Below, piece after piece: positions 63,434 to 64,000 of a stretch of DNA of 64,000 nucleotides; the first letter of the stretch is position 1, and each line of letters begins with the position of its first letter. The translations under genes and the position numbers were made by a program. This DNA comes from Pseudarthrobacter defluvii (GTDB lineage: Bacteria; Actinomycetota; Actinomycetes; Actinomycetales; Micrococcaceae). The notes below the pieces were generated by a model. The model saw nothing but the letters and a program-made list of their open reading frames with translations, made no database searches and was not told the origin of the DNA. The stretch spans positions 744,001 to 808,000 of the forward strand of contig NZ_JAUSYG010000001.1 in the NCBI RefSeq assembly GCF_030816725.1. The letters run 5' to 3'.

Positions 63434-63732
63434 GCCTTGAGCTGGTGCTGATCGCGGCGGCGGCGCTGTTCTGCGTCGGCCTGTATGGCGCCATGTCCCA
63501 GCAAGTGGTGGTCATGGTGATGATGGGCCTTGAACTGATGCTGAACGGCGTCATCCTCGCCGCCGGCGCGTTCTGGTGGTTCCTGGCCCCGGCGCCCGAC
63601 GGGCAGGTGCTGCTGCTGGTGGTGATTACGGCGATGACGGTGGAAATGGCGATGGGTTTTGCCGTTGCCATCCTGCTGCACCGCTCGCGCCGGACGGACA
63701 TGACGGACATGGCATCGGACCTGGCCGGATGA
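63430..63732 (+). CDS. nuoK: NADH-quinone oxidoreductase subunit K
   Basis: A 100-aa protein with three helices and the two glutamates important for proton transfer: MMGLELMLNGVILA and MTVEMAMGFAVAI. ATGA overlaps both with nuoJ and nuoL. Confidence 0.95.
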   Translation: MSLELVLIAAAALFCVGLYGAMSQQVVVMVMMGLELMLNGVILAAGAFWWFLAPAPDGQVLLLVVITAMTVEMAMGFAVAILLHRSRRTDMTDMASDLAG

Positions 63733-64000
63733 GCTGGCTGCTGTTCCTGCTGATCGGGCTGCCGGCTGCCGCCGGGGTGGGCCTGGCCGTGGCCGGACGG
63801 GCAGCGGACCGGCTGGCCCCTTGGCTGTCCGCCGCCGTCGCCGCGCTTGTGGTGGTTATCGCTTCCGCGGCGGCGGCCCTGCGGCCTGCCCTCTCCGTCC
63901 CTTTCCTGTCCGGGACCAGCTTTGGCCTGGAGGTCGATTCGCTGAGCGCGCTCCTGCTGCCCGCGGTTGCGGCCGTGGCCTTCCTGGTGCTGGTGTACGC
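63729..64000 (+). CDS. nuoL: NADH-quinone oxidoreductase subunit L, N-terminal fragment
   Basis: ATG 63729 overlaps the nuoK stop; 90 codons are visible before the window ends. MSWLLFLLIGLPAAAGVGLAV, then VVVIASAAAALRP and FGLEVDSLSALLLPAVAAVAFLVLVY match the first helices of the antiporter-like NuoL, including the D(S/P)LSALLL segment. Confidence 0.88.
   Translation, partial: MSWLLFLLIGLPAAAGVGLAVAGRAADRLAPWLSAAVAALVVVIASAAAALRPALSVPFLSGTSFGLEVDSLSALLLPAVAAVAFLVLVY

Noticed and set aside
1..64000. tRNA and rRNA genes
   Set aside because: Looking through the intergenic regions I saw no cloverleaf-like sequence or rRNA segment; a dedicated covariance-model scan would be decisive.

Overview
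The window is high-GC DNA with GTG/TTG starts, ATGA/GTGA gene overlaps and actinobacterial families (SARP, DUF397, DUF4193, LAxTG surface protein, PaaABCDE). It most resembles a soil actinobacterium of the Arthrobacter/Pseudarthrobacter group; that assignment is inference from gene content.

Region 1 (1-11.4 kb) looks like one regulatory island. A SARP (BTAD) regulator lies among a TrxB-like flavoprotein, a DUF397 protein, an FHA membrane protein, a 126-aa protein with a hydrophobic tail, a subtilisin without visible signal peptide that carries seven 56-residue repeats, a GH13 glycosidase, a DUF3616 protein and small proteins. Eight sites with two heptamers of the form G-T-A/G-A-C-G-x at an exact 11-bp period precede these transcription units, mostly about 55-66 nt before the start codon. 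This is SARP operator architecture and defines a candidate local regulon. The FHA protein and the 126-aa protein share a 19-residue motif ending NVxGNQY.

Region 2 (11.5-16.5 kb) is the phenylacetyl-CoA epoxidase operon paaABCDE plus a paaG-like gene, preceded by a 32-bp tandem repeat and a PaaR-like palindrome. Region 3 (16.7-22.3 kb) joins a secreted protein, a PqqD protein, an HprK-PqqD fusion, a Wzc-type tyrosine kinase, a nucleotidyltransferase and galU. Region 4 (22.3-43 kb) is an exopolysaccharide locus: ugd, priming sugar transferase, three glycosyltransferases, acyltransferase, Wzx- and Wzy-like proteins, a second BY-kinase and galE. It is more AT-rich in its middle and carries an ISL3 element split by an IS21 element, with a readable target duplication.

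Region 5 (43-50.3 kb) holds a metallo-hydrolase, two membrane micropeptides, a MinD/ParA-like ATPase, an SGNH acyltransferase and a decayed gene. Region 6 (50.3-60.3 kb) has an LldD-like dehydrogenase, an amino-acid ABC importer, a divergent FadR-type regulator with a palindromic operator, DedA, small membrane proteins, a PRC-barrel protein, a class A PBP and a DUF4193 protein. Region 7 (60.4-64 kb) is an unusual nuo operon, A-[B/D-like fusion]-H-J-K-L, with metal-binding His/Met/Asp repeats.

Five genes or gene remnants carry single-base indels in or beside short base runs, or an in-frame amber stop. Whether these are real or assembly errors cannot be decided from the sequence alone.
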